In this document: in pieces, positions 37,174 through 46,088 of the stretch
Numbering within the stretch: position 1 is the first letter of the stretch
Layout of the letters: the number at the start of each line of letters is the position of its first letter
NCBI RefSeq assembly: GCF_003386165.1
Contig: NZ_QRDV01000010.1
Coordinates: 1-64,000 of the forward strand
Length of the DNA: 64,000 bases
Direction: 5' to 3'
Origin: Winogradskyella eximia
Lineage (GTDB): Bacteria > Bacteroidota > Bacteroidia > Flavobacteriales > Flavobacteriaceae
Translations under genes and position numbers: made by a program
Notes under the pieces: model-generated
What the model saw: the letters and a program-made list of their open reading frames with translations, nothing else
Databases searched by the model: none
What the model was told of the DNA's origin: nothing

Positions 37174-39119
37174 TGAAAATAAAGTTTTTAATAATTGCCA
37201 TTTCTTTATCATGTTTTAGCTTCTCTCAAGATTACAATGCTACAATGTCAGTTCATAAAAATGAATTAAAACTTACTAGTTATGTAAAAGACTCAACTGC
37301 TAGTGCATTAGTTATTTACGACTATGGTAACAGCTATGTAGATAAAAACACATTTTGGTTAAGAACAGAAATTAAACAAAAAATTAAAATCCTAAGAACC
37401 AATGGTATTGAGAGAGGAGAATTTGAGATAAAACTTTATAAAGGAAAATCGTCAGAAGAAAAAATTAAATCAATAAAAGGTACAACTTATAATCTAGATA
37501 ACGATAGGATTATAAAAACAGAGTTAACTGAAGATGCTATTTTTGAAGAGGAAAATGACGACTACAAACTAGTGAAATTTGTGTTACCAAATGTAAAAGT
37601 AGGCAGCATAATTACGGTAAGTTACGAAACTCAATCTCGTTTTATGACCAAGTTTCAACCTTGGTATTTTCAGGGGCAAGATCCCGTACTTTATAGCGAA
37701 TATAACACCAGTATTCCAGGTAACTACGAGTATCATATTAAGCTTGTGGGTACACTACCATTTGATACACATGATAAAAGATTAGAAAAAAGATGTATTG
37801 AAGGGAGAGCAAATTCTTACGCAGATTGTGCAGTTTCAAAGTATGTAATGAAAGATATACCTGCATACAAACCTGAAGCTTTTACAACTACATCTTTAAA
37901 TTACACTTCTAGAATTGAATACGAACTAAGTGTAATAAAAGGTTTTGATGGTAGTATTAATAAATATACTAAAAATTGGGACGTTGTAGACAGGGAACTG
38001 AAAACGGACAAAGATTTTGGAAAACAAATAGGAAAAAAAAGTCTTGTAAAAAACATCTTACCAAATTCAATCTCTATTATAGAAGATCACTTAACTAAAG
38101 CAAATGCCATCTATCAGTTTGTATTAAATAATTATAAATGGAATGGTAAATCTGAACGTTACGATGTCTCAGTTAAAAACTTAATCAAAGAAAAAGTGGG
38201 TAGTGTTTTCGAAATTAATTTATTATTAGAAAATCTATTAACAAGCGAAGGTTTTAAAACATTCCCTGTCTTAATGTCAACAAGAGGCAATGGTTTTGCT
38301 ACAAAAATATATCCTGTTCTCTCCGATTTTAATTATGTTATTGTAAAAACAACCATACAGGGAAAAGACTATTTTTTGGATGCTACAGACCCTTACCATT
38401 CATTCGGAGAATTACCTTTTAGGTGTTTAAACCAATACGGACGATTGATTGATTTTGATAATGAAAGTCATTGGGAACCTATTAATGTGAATGGTTTTTC
38501 AGCAAGAACACATCGTGTAGAAGTTGTTTTATCTGAAGATGATTTAATTTCAGGAAATATAAAAAGTAATTTCACTTCTTACCATTCAAACAAATTTAAG
38601 CAGCAGTATGACGAAAATCCTGTTGATTACATTGACAATAAGGCGAATAACTATAACAACATAATCATTACTGACCATGAAGTCCTAGATTTTGATAAAA
38701 CACAACCTAAATTTAGTGAAAGTATCGATTTTTCTATTGAACCAGAATATATTGGCAATAAAATTTATCTAAATCCATTTATAATAAAGTTTTTTGAAGA
38801 AAATCCTTTTAAGTTACAAGAAAGAACCTACCCTATAGATTTTGGATTTAAAGACATCTATACGTATAGTTTAAAAATAGATGTAAATGATAGTTTTAAA
38901 ATTTTAGAAAATCCTACAAGCATGCAATATGCATTACCTGAAAACGCAGGAAGTTTAATATTTAATACAGAATCAAAAAACAACCAAATCGTTGTATATT
39001 TTAAAGTTAAATTTAATAATACCTTATATTCAAGAGAATTTTACCCTTATCTAAAAACCTTTATGGATAAGGTGGTAGAAATTCAAAATAATACAGTTAT
39101 CGTTTTAGAAAAACAATAA
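37173..39119 (+). CDS. DUF3857/transglutaminase-like exported protein
   Basis: 648 residues. A signal peptide (KIKFLIIAISLSCFSFSQ) precedes a DUF3857 domain (about 50-210, with FVLPNVKVGSIITVSYE), then a transglutaminase-like region (about 290-400) with KANAIYQFVLNNYKWNG and NYVIVKTTIQGKDYFLDATD. The last part is a beta-rich domain of unknown role. The usual catalytic Cys position reads VFEINLLLENLLTSEGF, without Cys, so peptidase activity is doubtful. It is translationally coupled to the nuclease upstream by the one-base overlap. Confidence 0.83.
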   Translation: MKIKFLIIAISLSCFSFSQDYNATMSVHKNELKLTSYVKDSTASALVIYDYGNSYVDKNTFWLRTEIKQKIKILRTNGIERGEFEIKLYKGKSSEEKIKSIKGTTYNLDNDRIIKTELTEDAIFEEENDDYKLVKFVLPNVKVGSIITVSYETQSRFMTKFQPWYFQGQDPVLYSEYNTSIPGNYEYHIKLVGTLPFDTHDKRLEKRCIEGRANSYADCAVSKYVMKDIPAYKPEAFTTTSLNYTSRIEYELSVIKGFDGSINKYTKNWDVVDRELKTDKDFGKQIGKKSLVKNILPNSISIIEDHLTKANAIYQFVLNNYKWNGKSERYDVSVKNLIKEKVGSVFEINLLLENLLTSEGFKTFPVLMSTRGNGFATKIYPVLSDFNYVIVKTTIQGKDYFLDATDPYHSFGELPFRCLNQYGRLIDFDNESHWEPINVNGFSARTHRVEVVLSEDDLISGNIKSNFTSYHSNKFKQQYDENPVDYIDNKANNYNNIIITDHEVLDFDKTQPKFSESIDFSIEPEYIGNKIYLNPFIIKFFEENPFKLQERTYPIDFGFKDIYTYSLKIDVNDSFKILENPTSMQYALPENAGSLIFNTESKNNQIVVYFKVKFNNTLYSREFYPYLKTFMDKVVEIQNNTVIVLEKQ

Positions 39120-39143
39120 TTTTACTTTTCGTATTTTTAAGAC

Positions 39144-40019
39144 ATGGAATCAAATCAAAAACATAATTGGAAAACTATACTTCATGAAATAATTTATGAA
39201 GCCGACACACCAGCTGGAAAAAGGTTTGATGTACTATTATTAATCTTTATTTTACTTAGTATTTTACTTGTAATGCTAGAGAGTGTTGCTAGTATTGATA
39301 AGGAATATCACCAATTATTATATATTGGAGAATGGATTGTAACCATTTTATTTTCAATTGAATACATTTTAAGAATTGTAAGTGTAAAAAAACCAGTAAA
39401 ATATATCTTTAGTTTTTTTGGTATTATTGACTTCTTATCAACCATTCCGATGTACCTCGCATTCTTATTTGGAGGAGCACAAGCATTAGTTACTTTAAGA
39501 GCCTTACGCTTACTTAGGGTTTTTAGAATTTTAAAACTTGCTCGTTATTTAGGTGCTTCTAATCAATTAAAAGATTCCATAATTGCTAGTAGAGTTAAGA
39601 TTCTCGTTTTTCTATTTGCGGTAATGGTTTCCTCAATAATTTTTGGAACAATTATGTACCTAGTTGAAGGAGAGGTTAATGGTTTTGATAACATTCCAAA
39701 AAGCGTATACTGGTGTATTGTTACATTAACTACTGTAGGTTTTGGAGACATTGCTCCACAAACGCCTTTAGGGCAATTTATAACTACTTTCATTATGATT
39801 TTAGGTTATGGTATTATTGCTGTACCAACCGGAATTGTATCTGCAGAATACACTAAAAGCAGCCTTAAAGCTGATGAAGCAAATGCTAAAACAGTAACTC
39901 CTGACATTGAAGATTTACACATGAACTCGCAATGCTGTATAAACTGTTTAGATACTAAGCACCAAGATGGTGCAGAATATTGTCACAAATGTGGACATAA
40001 AATGCATCATGACTCATAA
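39144..40019 (+). CDS. Voltage-gated potassium-type ion channel with C-terminal zinc ribbon
   Basis: 291 residues. Six membrane helices are followed by a cytoplasmic tail. S4 shows regularly spaced arginines (LRALRLLRVFRILKLARYLG). The pore segment has TLTTVGFGDIAPQTPLGQ, a TVGFGD variant of the potassium selectivity filter. The C-terminal 30 residues contain CCINC ... CHKCGHK, a four-cysteine pattern like a zinc ribbon. An inner-membrane K+-type channel is the best call. Its final codons overlap the start of miaA by 11 bases. Confidence 0.88.
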   Translation: MESNQKHNWKTILHEIIYEADTPAGKRFDVLLLIFILLSILLVMLESVASIDKEYHQLLYIGEWIVTILFSIEYILRIVSVKKPVKYIFSFFGIIDFLSTIPMYLAFLFGGAQALVTLRALRLLRVFRILKLARYLGASNQLKDSIIASRVKILVFLFAVMVSSIIFGTIMYLVEGEVNGFDNIPKSVYWCIVTLTTVGFGDIAPQTPLGQFITTFIMILGYGIIAVPTGIVSAEYTKSSLKADEANAKTVTPDIEDLHMNSQCCINCLDTKHQDGAEYCHKCGHKMHHDS

Positions 40020-40917
40020 TAAAACGCTTATTTCTATAGTTGGCCCTACAGCCATTGGTAAAACAGCTTTAAGTATTAAACTAGCTCAACATTTTAATAC
40101 TGAAATAATTTCAGCTGATTCTAGACAATTTTTTAAGGAAATGTCTATTGGCACAGCAGTTCCGTCACAAGAGGAATTAAAAGGTGCTCCTCATCATTTT
40201 ATTCAACATCAATCTATAAAAGATAATTTTAATGTTGGTGATTTTGAACGTGCTGCAATTTCAAAAATTAAAGAATTACATCAAATAAATTCTACGCTTG
40301 TAATGGTTGGTGGTTCTGGGTTGTATGTAAAGGCTGTAACAAAAGGTTTAGATTATTTCCCTGAAGTGGATTCTAGTATACGAACAAATCTTAATTTAGA
40401 ATTTGAAAATGATGGTTTGGCTAATTTGCAGGAGCAACTAAAAAAATTAGATCCGCAAGCTTATAAATCCATTGCAATAGATAATCCGCAACGTGTTATT
40501 AGAGCTCTTGAAATTTGTATAGGTACAAAAAAACCGTACTCTTCATTTCTAACCAATCCTGAAAAACAACGTGATTTTAGAACAATCTCTATTGGATTAA
40601 ATGCAGAACGCTCCATTATTTACGACAGAATTAATCAGCGTGTTGATATAATGATTGAAAATGGCCTATTAGAAGAAGCTGAATCCTTATTTCCATACAA
40701 ACACCTTAATGCCTTAAATACAGTTGGCTACAAAGAACTATTCGCATATTTTGAAGGTAACTCTACATTAGATTTTGCAATTTCTGAAATTAAGAAAAAT
40801 ACAAGGCGCTTTGCTAAACGACAATTGACCTGGTTTAGAAAAGATGATTCTATAAAATGGTTTGATTTTGAAACTGATACTAAAGAAATTATAAAATATA
40901 TTGAGAGCTATAAATAA
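40009..40917 (+). CDS. miaA: tRNA dimethylallyltransferase
   Basis: About 302 residues. The enzyme prenylates A37 of tRNAs that read UNN codons. The P-loop ISIVGPTAIGKTALSIKLA is near the N-terminus, followed by ISADSRQFFKEMSIGTAVPS and, near the C-terminus, RRFAKRQLTWFRKDD. A longer frame reaches 39967, but the ATG at 40009 (MTHNKTLISIVGP) is the family start and lies within the last codons of the channel gene. A terminator follows. Confidence 0.95.
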   Translation: MTHNKTLISIVGPTAIGKTALSIKLAQHFNTEIISADSRQFFKEMSIGTAVPSQEELKGAPHHFIQHQSIKDNFNVGDFERAAISKIKELHQINSTLVMVGGSGLYVKAVTKGLDYFPEVDSSIRTNLNLEFENDGLANLQEQLKKLDPQAYKSIAIDNPQRVIRALEICIGTKKPYSSFLTNPEKQRDFRTISIGLNAERSIIYDRINQRVDIMIENGLLEEAESLFPYKHLNALNTVGYKELFAYFEGNSTLDFAISEIKKNTRRFAKRQLTWFRKDDSIKWFDFETDTKEIIKYIESYK

Positions 40918-40946
40918 GCTTATTCAATATTCAAATAATATCTTAA

Positions 40947-40977
40947 AAAAAATCCAGCTCAAAGAACTGGATTTTAA
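40947..40977. terminator. Rho-independent terminator between miaA and rprY
   Basis: AAAATCCAG (40949-40957) pairs with CTGGATTTT (40967-40975) around a nine-base loop, with an A-run before it and T-residues within the right arm. It lies between convergent genes and can serve both. Confidence 0.7.
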
Positions 40978-40997
40978 AACTATATAGAATTTACTAA

Positions 40998-41708
40998 TTA
41001 TTTATCGGTATTTATGACTAATCTAAAACCTTCGCCATGAATGTTTAAAATTTCAACATTAGGATCTGGTTTTAAGTATTTACGCAATTTTGCAATATAA
41101 ACATCCATACTTCGAGACGTAAAATAGTTATCATCTCTCCATATTTTTGTCAATGCTAACTCTCTTGGCATTAAGTCATTTTCATGTAAAGCTAATAGGC
41201 GTAATAACTCGTTTTCTTTTGGTGATAATTTAGTAGGATCACCTCCGTCAAACTTTAAAAAACGTAATTTAGAGTTAAGATCAAAACGACCAATCTTAAA
41301 TTCAAATTGTTTACTGTCTGCTACAGAATCTGTTGCCTTACGTTGAATAATAGCCTTAATTTTCATTAATAATACTTCACTATCAAACGGCTTGTTAAGA
41401 TAATCATCTGCTCCAACCTTATAACCTTTAAGTACATCTTCTTTCATTGCCTTAGCAGTTAGGAAAATAATTGGCACATCTGTATTCTTTTCTCTTATTT
41501 CTTTAGCTAAAGTAAATCCATCCTTATATGGCATCATTACGTCTAAAATACATAGATCATAATCATCTTTTTTAAACTTTTCGAAGCCTTCCATACCATT
41601 TTTAGCATGTACAACGTCGTAATCGTTCATCATTAAATAATCTTTTAAAACGGTTCCAAAATTTGGATCGTCTTCTACCAAAAGTATTTTTTTATTTTGC
41701 TCTTCCAT
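40998..41708 (-). CDS. rprY: OmpR-type response regulator (RprY-like)
   Basis: 236 residues. A receiver domain (about 8-120) has EDD, the phospho-acceptor Asp in LCILDVMMPYKDG and the Lys in LNKPFDSE; a winged-helix DNA-binding domain (about 140-232) has LSPKENELLRLLALHEND and MDVYIAKLRKYL. It is nearly identical in style to the RprY regulators of Bacteroidota. It is 10 bases downstream of its kinase and would be phosphorylated by it. A terminator lies after it. Confidence 0.9.
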   Translation of the reverse strand: MEEQNKKILLVEDDPNFGTVLKDYLMMNDYDVVHAKNGMEGFEKFKKDDYDLCILDVMMPYKDGFTLAKEIREKNTDVPIIFLTAKAMKEDVLKGYKVGADDYLNKPFDSEVLLMKIKAIIQRKATDSVADSKQFEFKIGRFDLNSKLRFLKFDGGDPTKLSPKENELLRLLALHENDLMPRELALTKIWRDDNYFTSRSMDVYIAKLRKYLKPDPNVEILNIHGEGFRLVINTDK

Positions 41709-41718
41709 AATTCGTTTT

Positions 41719-43287
41719 TTATGATATTAACGGCATCTTTATAATAAAAGTACTGCCTTTTCCTTTTTCACTTTCTACTGATATATGACCTTGATGGTCT
41801 TCTACTATTCTTTTTACATAAGCCAAACCAAGCCCATGTCCCTTTACATTATGCACATTTCCTGTATGCTCTCTATAAAACTTTTCAAACACACGTTTCG
41901 CAACAGCTTTAGTCATTCCATTACCTTGATCAGATATTTTTAAAATAATATTATTACCAACATTTTCGGTATACACATCTATTTTTGGTGCCTCATCCGA
42001 ATATTTAATAGCATTATCTAATATATTCACAATCACATTGGTGAAGTGCGTTTCATTTGCTAATACAGATGATTTATCTGCATTTAAATGTGTTTTTACA
42101 TAACCTTGTCTATCTTCTACTATTAACTCTACATGTGTAATAGCATCTTCTATTAAGTCGTGTAACTCATAACGTTCCTTACTAATGTTCAGTTCATTTT
42201 TATCTAATTTAGAAATACGTAATACATTTTCTACCTGTGCATGCATTCGTTTATTCTCTTCTTTTATCATTCCTAAATAACGCAGAACCTTTTCTTGGTC
42301 ATTGAGTATTTTAGGATTTTTAATAGAGTCTAAAGCCAAATTAATAGTTGCTATTGGTGTTTTAAATTCATGTGTCATGTTATTAATAAAGTCCGTCTTA
42401 ATCTGTGAAATCTGACGTTGTCTAATTAATTGATAAATGGCACTTCCATAAGCAATAATTATAATACTTGTAAATACTATTGAAAGTACAATCATCTTTA
42501 TAATGGATGAGAATAGGTATTTTTTTCTTTCCGGAAACTCTACCCATAAATTATAGCTACTTTCATTATTATTATCTAAAAAAACCGGTACACCTCTAAA
42601 ATCATTTTCTTTGTTGAAATTTTCAGTTTGTACTTTAGTCGCTAAATCATTATCATAAATCGCAAATTCAAAATCTAAATCTATGCCTTCATTTTTTAAT
42701 TCTCTCCTTAATATGGTTTCAACCTGTTGGGCTGAAATTCTTAAATAAACAGGTTTGTCCTTTAATAAAGTTTTAAATGTATCTTCATACATTTGTTTAT
42801 CTAGAGCTGTTAAAGAAGAATATTCTTTTAATCTTGTTTCAGGATCTATTCGTCTATTTCCATCAATTTTTACATTATTATAAGTATCAGTTACACGAGC
42901 ACTGAATAGCTTACTCACACTAAAACTATCTGCATCAATCTCATCGAACATTGATGGCACCTTGTAAAGCTCTTCAAAAACAGTATTAAAATGAACTATT
43001 TTTTTATCATTAATATCATCTTCAGTAGCTATAAATAATTCTTTTATAATAGAAGAACTGGCTTTATTCTCATTATTTAAATAAGGTCGAAGCTTCTGAA
43101 GATAATCTCTATACTCACTCTCGGCAATAGAATTAGAGGTTAAACTTAAAGCTCTTGTAACACTTAAAGTAAAATTCTTCTTTTCATTCTCTATACTATT
43201 GTTTATAAAAAATGACTGCACAAAAATGATACCTATTAAAGATAAACTCATTAAGACTATCAATAATATAAATAGCTTTTTACTCAT
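41719..43287 (-). CDS. rprX: Sensor histidine kinase (RprX-like)
   Basis: 522 residues. Two membrane helices (about 4-26 and 261-285) flank a periplasmic sensor region of about 230 residues. HisKA follows, with the phospho-acceptor His in NNMTHEFKTPIATIN, then HATPase with NILDNAIKYSDEAP, ISDQGNGM and GHGLGLAYVK. All kinase boxes are intact. It precedes its regulator by 10 bases in one operon. A good promoter is found directly upstream, with just four bases to the ATG. Confidence 0.92.
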   Translation of the reverse strand: MSKKLFILLIVLMSLSLIGIIFVQSFFINNSIENEKKNFTLSVTRALSLTSNSIAESEYRDYLQKLRPYLNNENKASSSIIKELFIATEDDINDKKIVHFNTVFEELYKVPSMFDEIDADSFSVSKLFSARVTDTYNNVKIDGNRRIDPETRLKEYSSLTALDKQMYEDTFKTLLKDKPVYLRISAQQVETILRRELKNEGIDLDFEFAIYDNDLATKVQTENFNKENDFRGVPVFLDNNNESSYNLWVEFPERKKYLFSSIIKMIVLSIVFTSIIIIAYGSAIYQLIRQRQISQIKTDFINNMTHEFKTPIATINLALDSIKNPKILNDQEKVLRYLGMIKEENKRMHAQVENVLRISKLDKNELNISKERYELHDLIEDAITHVELIVEDRQGYVKTHLNADKSSVLANETHFTNVIVNILDNAIKYSDEAPKIDVYTENVGNNIILKISDQGNGMTKAVAKRVFEKFYREHTGNVHNVKGHGLGLAYVKRIVEDHQGHISVESEKGKGSTFIIKMPLIS

Positions 43288-43291
43288 TAGC

Positions 43292-43321
43292 CAAATTTAA
43301 CATTTTAACATTTAGTACAAA
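43292..43321 (-). promoter_or_regulatory. Promoter of rprX (TTTG-N18-TAAATTTG)
   Basis: On the minus strand TTTG (43321-43318) and TAAATTTG (43299-43292) are separated by 18 bases, the best -33/-7 match in the window. Four bases separate the -7 element from the ATG at 43287, implying a leaderless or nearly leaderless mRNA. Confidence 0.6.
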
Positions 43322-43359
43322 TTAGGTTTAACCTAACGTTAACAAAAGAAAACTATAAA

Positions 43360-43950
43360 TTATACTTTTATTTTTTTGAGGATCTCTTTATGGATTTTAA
43401 AGACTTGTTTCTTAGCGTCTTCTAGATCATTGTTTAAAATAACAAAGTCAGACTTCTTAATCTTTTCAGCATCAGACAGCTGATTTTTAATAATTGATTT
43501 TACCTTTTCTTCTGAAGAGTTATCACGTTTTATAACGCGTTGTATTCTCAATGCTTCGTCTGCAACAACGGTTATGATGTAATTGTATTGGTTTTCAAGA
43601 TTATTTTCAAATATTATTGCAGCTTCCTTTATCACATAATCTGCATTTTGTTTTTTAAGCCATCGCTTAAAATGCGCTGCTACTTTTGGATGCACAATAG
43701 CATTCATTTTTGAAAGTACCGACCTATCATTAAAAATTTGTGAAGCTAAGTATGGTCTATTTAACGTACCATCTTTATATGCGTCGCTACCAAACAAATC
43801 TATTAGTTTTCGTCTAATAACTTTAGATCTATTCATTAATGCCTTAGCCTCTGCATCTGCAATATAAACAGGCACACCAATAGACTGAAAACATTTTAAA
43901 ATTGTTGTTTTACCACTTCCTATTCCTCCTGTTAATCCTACTACTACCAT
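43360..43950 (-). CDS. coaE: Dephospho-CoA kinase
   Basis: 196 residues. It phosphorylates dephospho-CoA, the last step of CoA synthesis. The P-loop VGLTGGIGSGKTTI begins the protein; VPVYIADAEAKALM and IVHPKVAAHF are the substrate-binding regions, and ENNLENQYNYIITVVA follows. It abuts the YbbR gene upstream without a gap, so the two are one operon. Confidence 0.95.
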   Translation of the reverse strand: MVVVGLTGGIGSGKTTILKCFQSIGVPVYIADAEAKALMNRSKVIRRKLIDLFGSDAYKDGTLNRPYLASQIFNDRSVLSKMNAIVHPKVAAHFKRWLKKQNADYVIKEAAIIFENNLENQYNYIITVVADEALRIQRVIKRDNSSEEKVKSIIKNQLSDAEKIKKSDFVILNNDLEDAKKQVFKIHKEILKKIKV

Positions 43951-44913
43951 TTATAATTTAATGAAGTCTATTCGTTTTTGTTTAATATTTATATGTTTTA
44001 CAAAATCTGGTTTATTAACCACTTTAGGTACTAAATAAGTTTGATTCTCTTCCAATTCAGCATAATCACACTCTACTTTAAAGTCTGAAGCGTTTACTGC
44101 ATTATAATTTTCTAAATCTACGTAATAAGAAATACTTACTGTTTTTGGAAAATAATTAATGGTAACATTATTGGGTTGATGAGTTATGGTTAAAGGTATA
44201 TCTACAGTTCCTTCTGTAAAACGAGCTACTTCGGCAGATACCATAATTGATTTCGGAAATATTTCGATATTCTGATAATCTGATATATCTAATTTTAAAC
44301 TTTTATTAATCTTGCTGTTAATATCCTTTAAAACCAAATCTTCAGTAGTTATGGTATTAATTTTATTGACTTCAGAAGCTGCACCTACAATTTTCACACT
44401 ATCTGTATCAAATTTAAAGTCTCCTTTTAAATCATAACCAACAGCATAATTAATAGTCTGTTTTAAAGTTATCGGAACCTTTTTTGAAGCGCGTTTAGAA
44501 TATGAAATTAGAAGCGTATCTGGTAAAACAGAAACCAAATCATAGGAATTCCCTAATTGACTTTCAATAAGAAATTTATGTTTTTGTACATCAAATATAA
44601 AATGATTTGATTTTACCGTAACATCCTTTTTAGCGTTTACTTGAAGTACTTTAGAATTTTTGAACATTAGAGGCACTAAAGCAAAACCTTTAGCTTCAAC
44701 ATACGCAATGATGTAATTGGATGAGTCATTTTTTAATAAAATTTCGTCTTCAAAACCAACCAAATTTACTTTAAGCTTTATAGTTTGTTTATAGTCATTT
44801 GATAACTTAGATATAATTAAAAATACAAATGAAATGGCAAAGAACAGACTAAAACGTTTTACGCTTCTCTTTTTTAACTGGTCTATTATGTTCATTTTCT
44901 TCTTTGAATTCAT
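43951..44913 (-). CDS. YbbR-like domain protein (CdaR-like)
   Basis: 320 residues. One N-terminal membrane helix (about 22-41, FSLFFAISFVFLIISKL) anchors an extracytoplasmic region with repeated YbbR-type beta units, such as VPLMFKNSKVLQVNAKKD and VPITLKQTINYAVGYDLKGD. In Firmicutes, YbbR/CdaR proteins regulate the diadenylate cyclase CdaA, but no cdaA gene is seen in this window. Its stop is directly next to coaE. Confidence 0.85.
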   Translation of the reverse strand: MNSKKKMNIIDQLKKRSVKRFSLFFAISFVFLIISKLSNDYKQTIKLKVNLVGFEDEILLKNDSSNYIIAYVEAKGFALVPLMFKNSKVLQVNAKKDVTVKSNHFIFDVQKHKFLIESQLGNSYDLVSVLPDTLLISYSKRASKKVPITLKQTINYAVGYDLKGDFKFDTDSVKIVGAASEVNKINTITTEDLVLKDINSKINKSLKLDISDYQNIEIFPKSIMVSAEVARFTEGTVDIPLTITHQPNNVTINYFPKTVSISYYVDLENYNAVNASDFKVECDYAELEENQTYLVPKVVNKPDFVKHINIKQKRIDFIKL

Positions 44914-45921
44914 TTATATTTTAAAAAATAAATGAGGAAATGATTCTTCAGGATTTTTACCCAATACAACTAATGTAAATGTTGATTTTAAAAATCCATA
45001 ACCATAGCCAAAAAACTGAATAATTATAGCTAACAGCGCTTGAAATGCAACGCTTAAACTTCGATTAGAAATTAATGCCAAAACAAAAGCTAAAATAAGA
45101 TAGAAACTATATAAATATAACGGCAAATTAATATGAAACATTGCCATTACTATTGAAGCTATAAACCCTAAACTAAACAAAGTAGGAAACCAATACACCA
45201 CACTTTTAGAACTAGGATGCCATTGATTTAGAATTGGCCTTACCATACCAAATTTATTAACTTGCTTGTAAAACTTAGACCAAGAGACACGACGCTTATG
45301 ATATACAAAAGCACTTTGAATTAAAGTAGTTTTAAAACCTAATTTATGTAAGCGCAGCGATAAATCTGGATCTTCTCCTGGATGAATTTTACCAAACCCA
45401 CCAGAAGCCAAAAAGGCTTTTTTAGATAATCCCATATTAAAACTTCTAGGCTGAAAATCTTCAACCTTTTGTTTTCCTCCTCGTATTCCACCTGTAGTAA
45501 TAAATGAAGTCATCGCAAAGTTTATTGCCTTTTGGAGATTAGTAAAAGAGCTATGCGCAGCATCTGGTCCTCCAAAACAATCATAATACGTTGTCTCCAA
45601 AAATTTATCAACTTCTATTAAATAATTAGAAGGTAGTAAAACATCTGAATCTAAAATTATATAATAGTTTCCCTTCGCTTTTTGCATACCATAATTTCTT
45701 GAATCACCTGGACCTGAATTAGGCTTAAAGTAGTAAGAAATATTGAGTTGATCCATAAACTGTTCTACAACATGTTCTGAAGTTTCTGTAGAGCCATCTT
45801 CAATAATTACAATTTCGTAGTTGTATTGACCTTCAAAATTTAAAAAACTTTCTAAGAGTTCTTTAATTTCATCTGGTCTATTATAAACAGGAATAATAAA
45901 AGAAAAAGTAATAGTCTTCAT
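44914..45921 (-). CDS. Family 2 glycosyltransferase with C-terminal membrane segments
   Basis: 335 residues. The GT-A domain has FIIPVYNRPDEIKELLESFL, IIEDGSTE and YYIILDSDVLLP with the DSD acidic motif, then a Pro-rich acceptor region FGKIHPGEDPDLSLRL. Two or three hydrophobic helices (about 250-320) anchor it in the membrane. Donor and acceptor are unknown. It directly precedes YbbR and coaE, and a TAnnTTTG element four bases upstream is a probable promoter. Confidence 0.87.
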   Translation of the reverse strand: MKTITFSFIIPVYNRPDEIKELLESFLNFEGQYNYEIVIIEDGSTETSEHVVEQFMDQLNISYYFKPNSGPGDSRNYGMQKAKGNYYIILDSDVLLPSNYLIEVDKFLETTYYDCFGGPDAAHSSFTNLQKAINFAMTSFITTGGIRGGKQKVEDFQPRSFNMGLSKKAFLASGGFGKIHPGEDPDLSLRLHKLGFKTTLIQSAFVYHKRRVSWSKFYKQVNKFGMVRPILNQWHPSSKSVVYWFPTLFSLGFIASIVMAMFHINLPLYLYSFYLILAFVLALISNRSLSVAFQALLAIIIQFFGYGYGFLKSTFTLVVLGKNPEESFPHLFFKI

Positions 45922-45925
45922 ATCA

Positions 45926-45933
45926 CAAAGGTA
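45926..45933 (-). promoter_or_regulatory. TAnnTTTG (-7) element four bases before the GT2 start
   Basis: On the minus strand TACCTTTG is followed by four bases and the ATG at 45921. No -33 TTG has ideal spacing (one at 13 bases). It may drive GT2-ybbR-coaE. Confidence 0.4.
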
Positions 45934-46040
45934 AATAAACCAAATACAACTTTTAACAGATATTATAGCTTAAATTGAATTCGTTTCTAATGGAAAAAAA
46001 TTAAAATGGGATGAGCTAAAATGTAAAGTATAAAGCAAAA

Positions 46041-46066
46041 AAAAGCCGCTAAAAATAGCGGCTTTT
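46041..46066 (-). terminator. Rho-independent terminator of the FN3/T9SS gene
   Basis: AAAAGCCGCTA (46041-46051) pairs with TAGCGGCTTTT (46056-46066); on the minus strand a T-run follows. It sits 23 bases beyond the stop of the large gene. Confidence 0.85.
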
Positions 46067-46088
46067 AAAAATTATATTAGTTGTAAGC

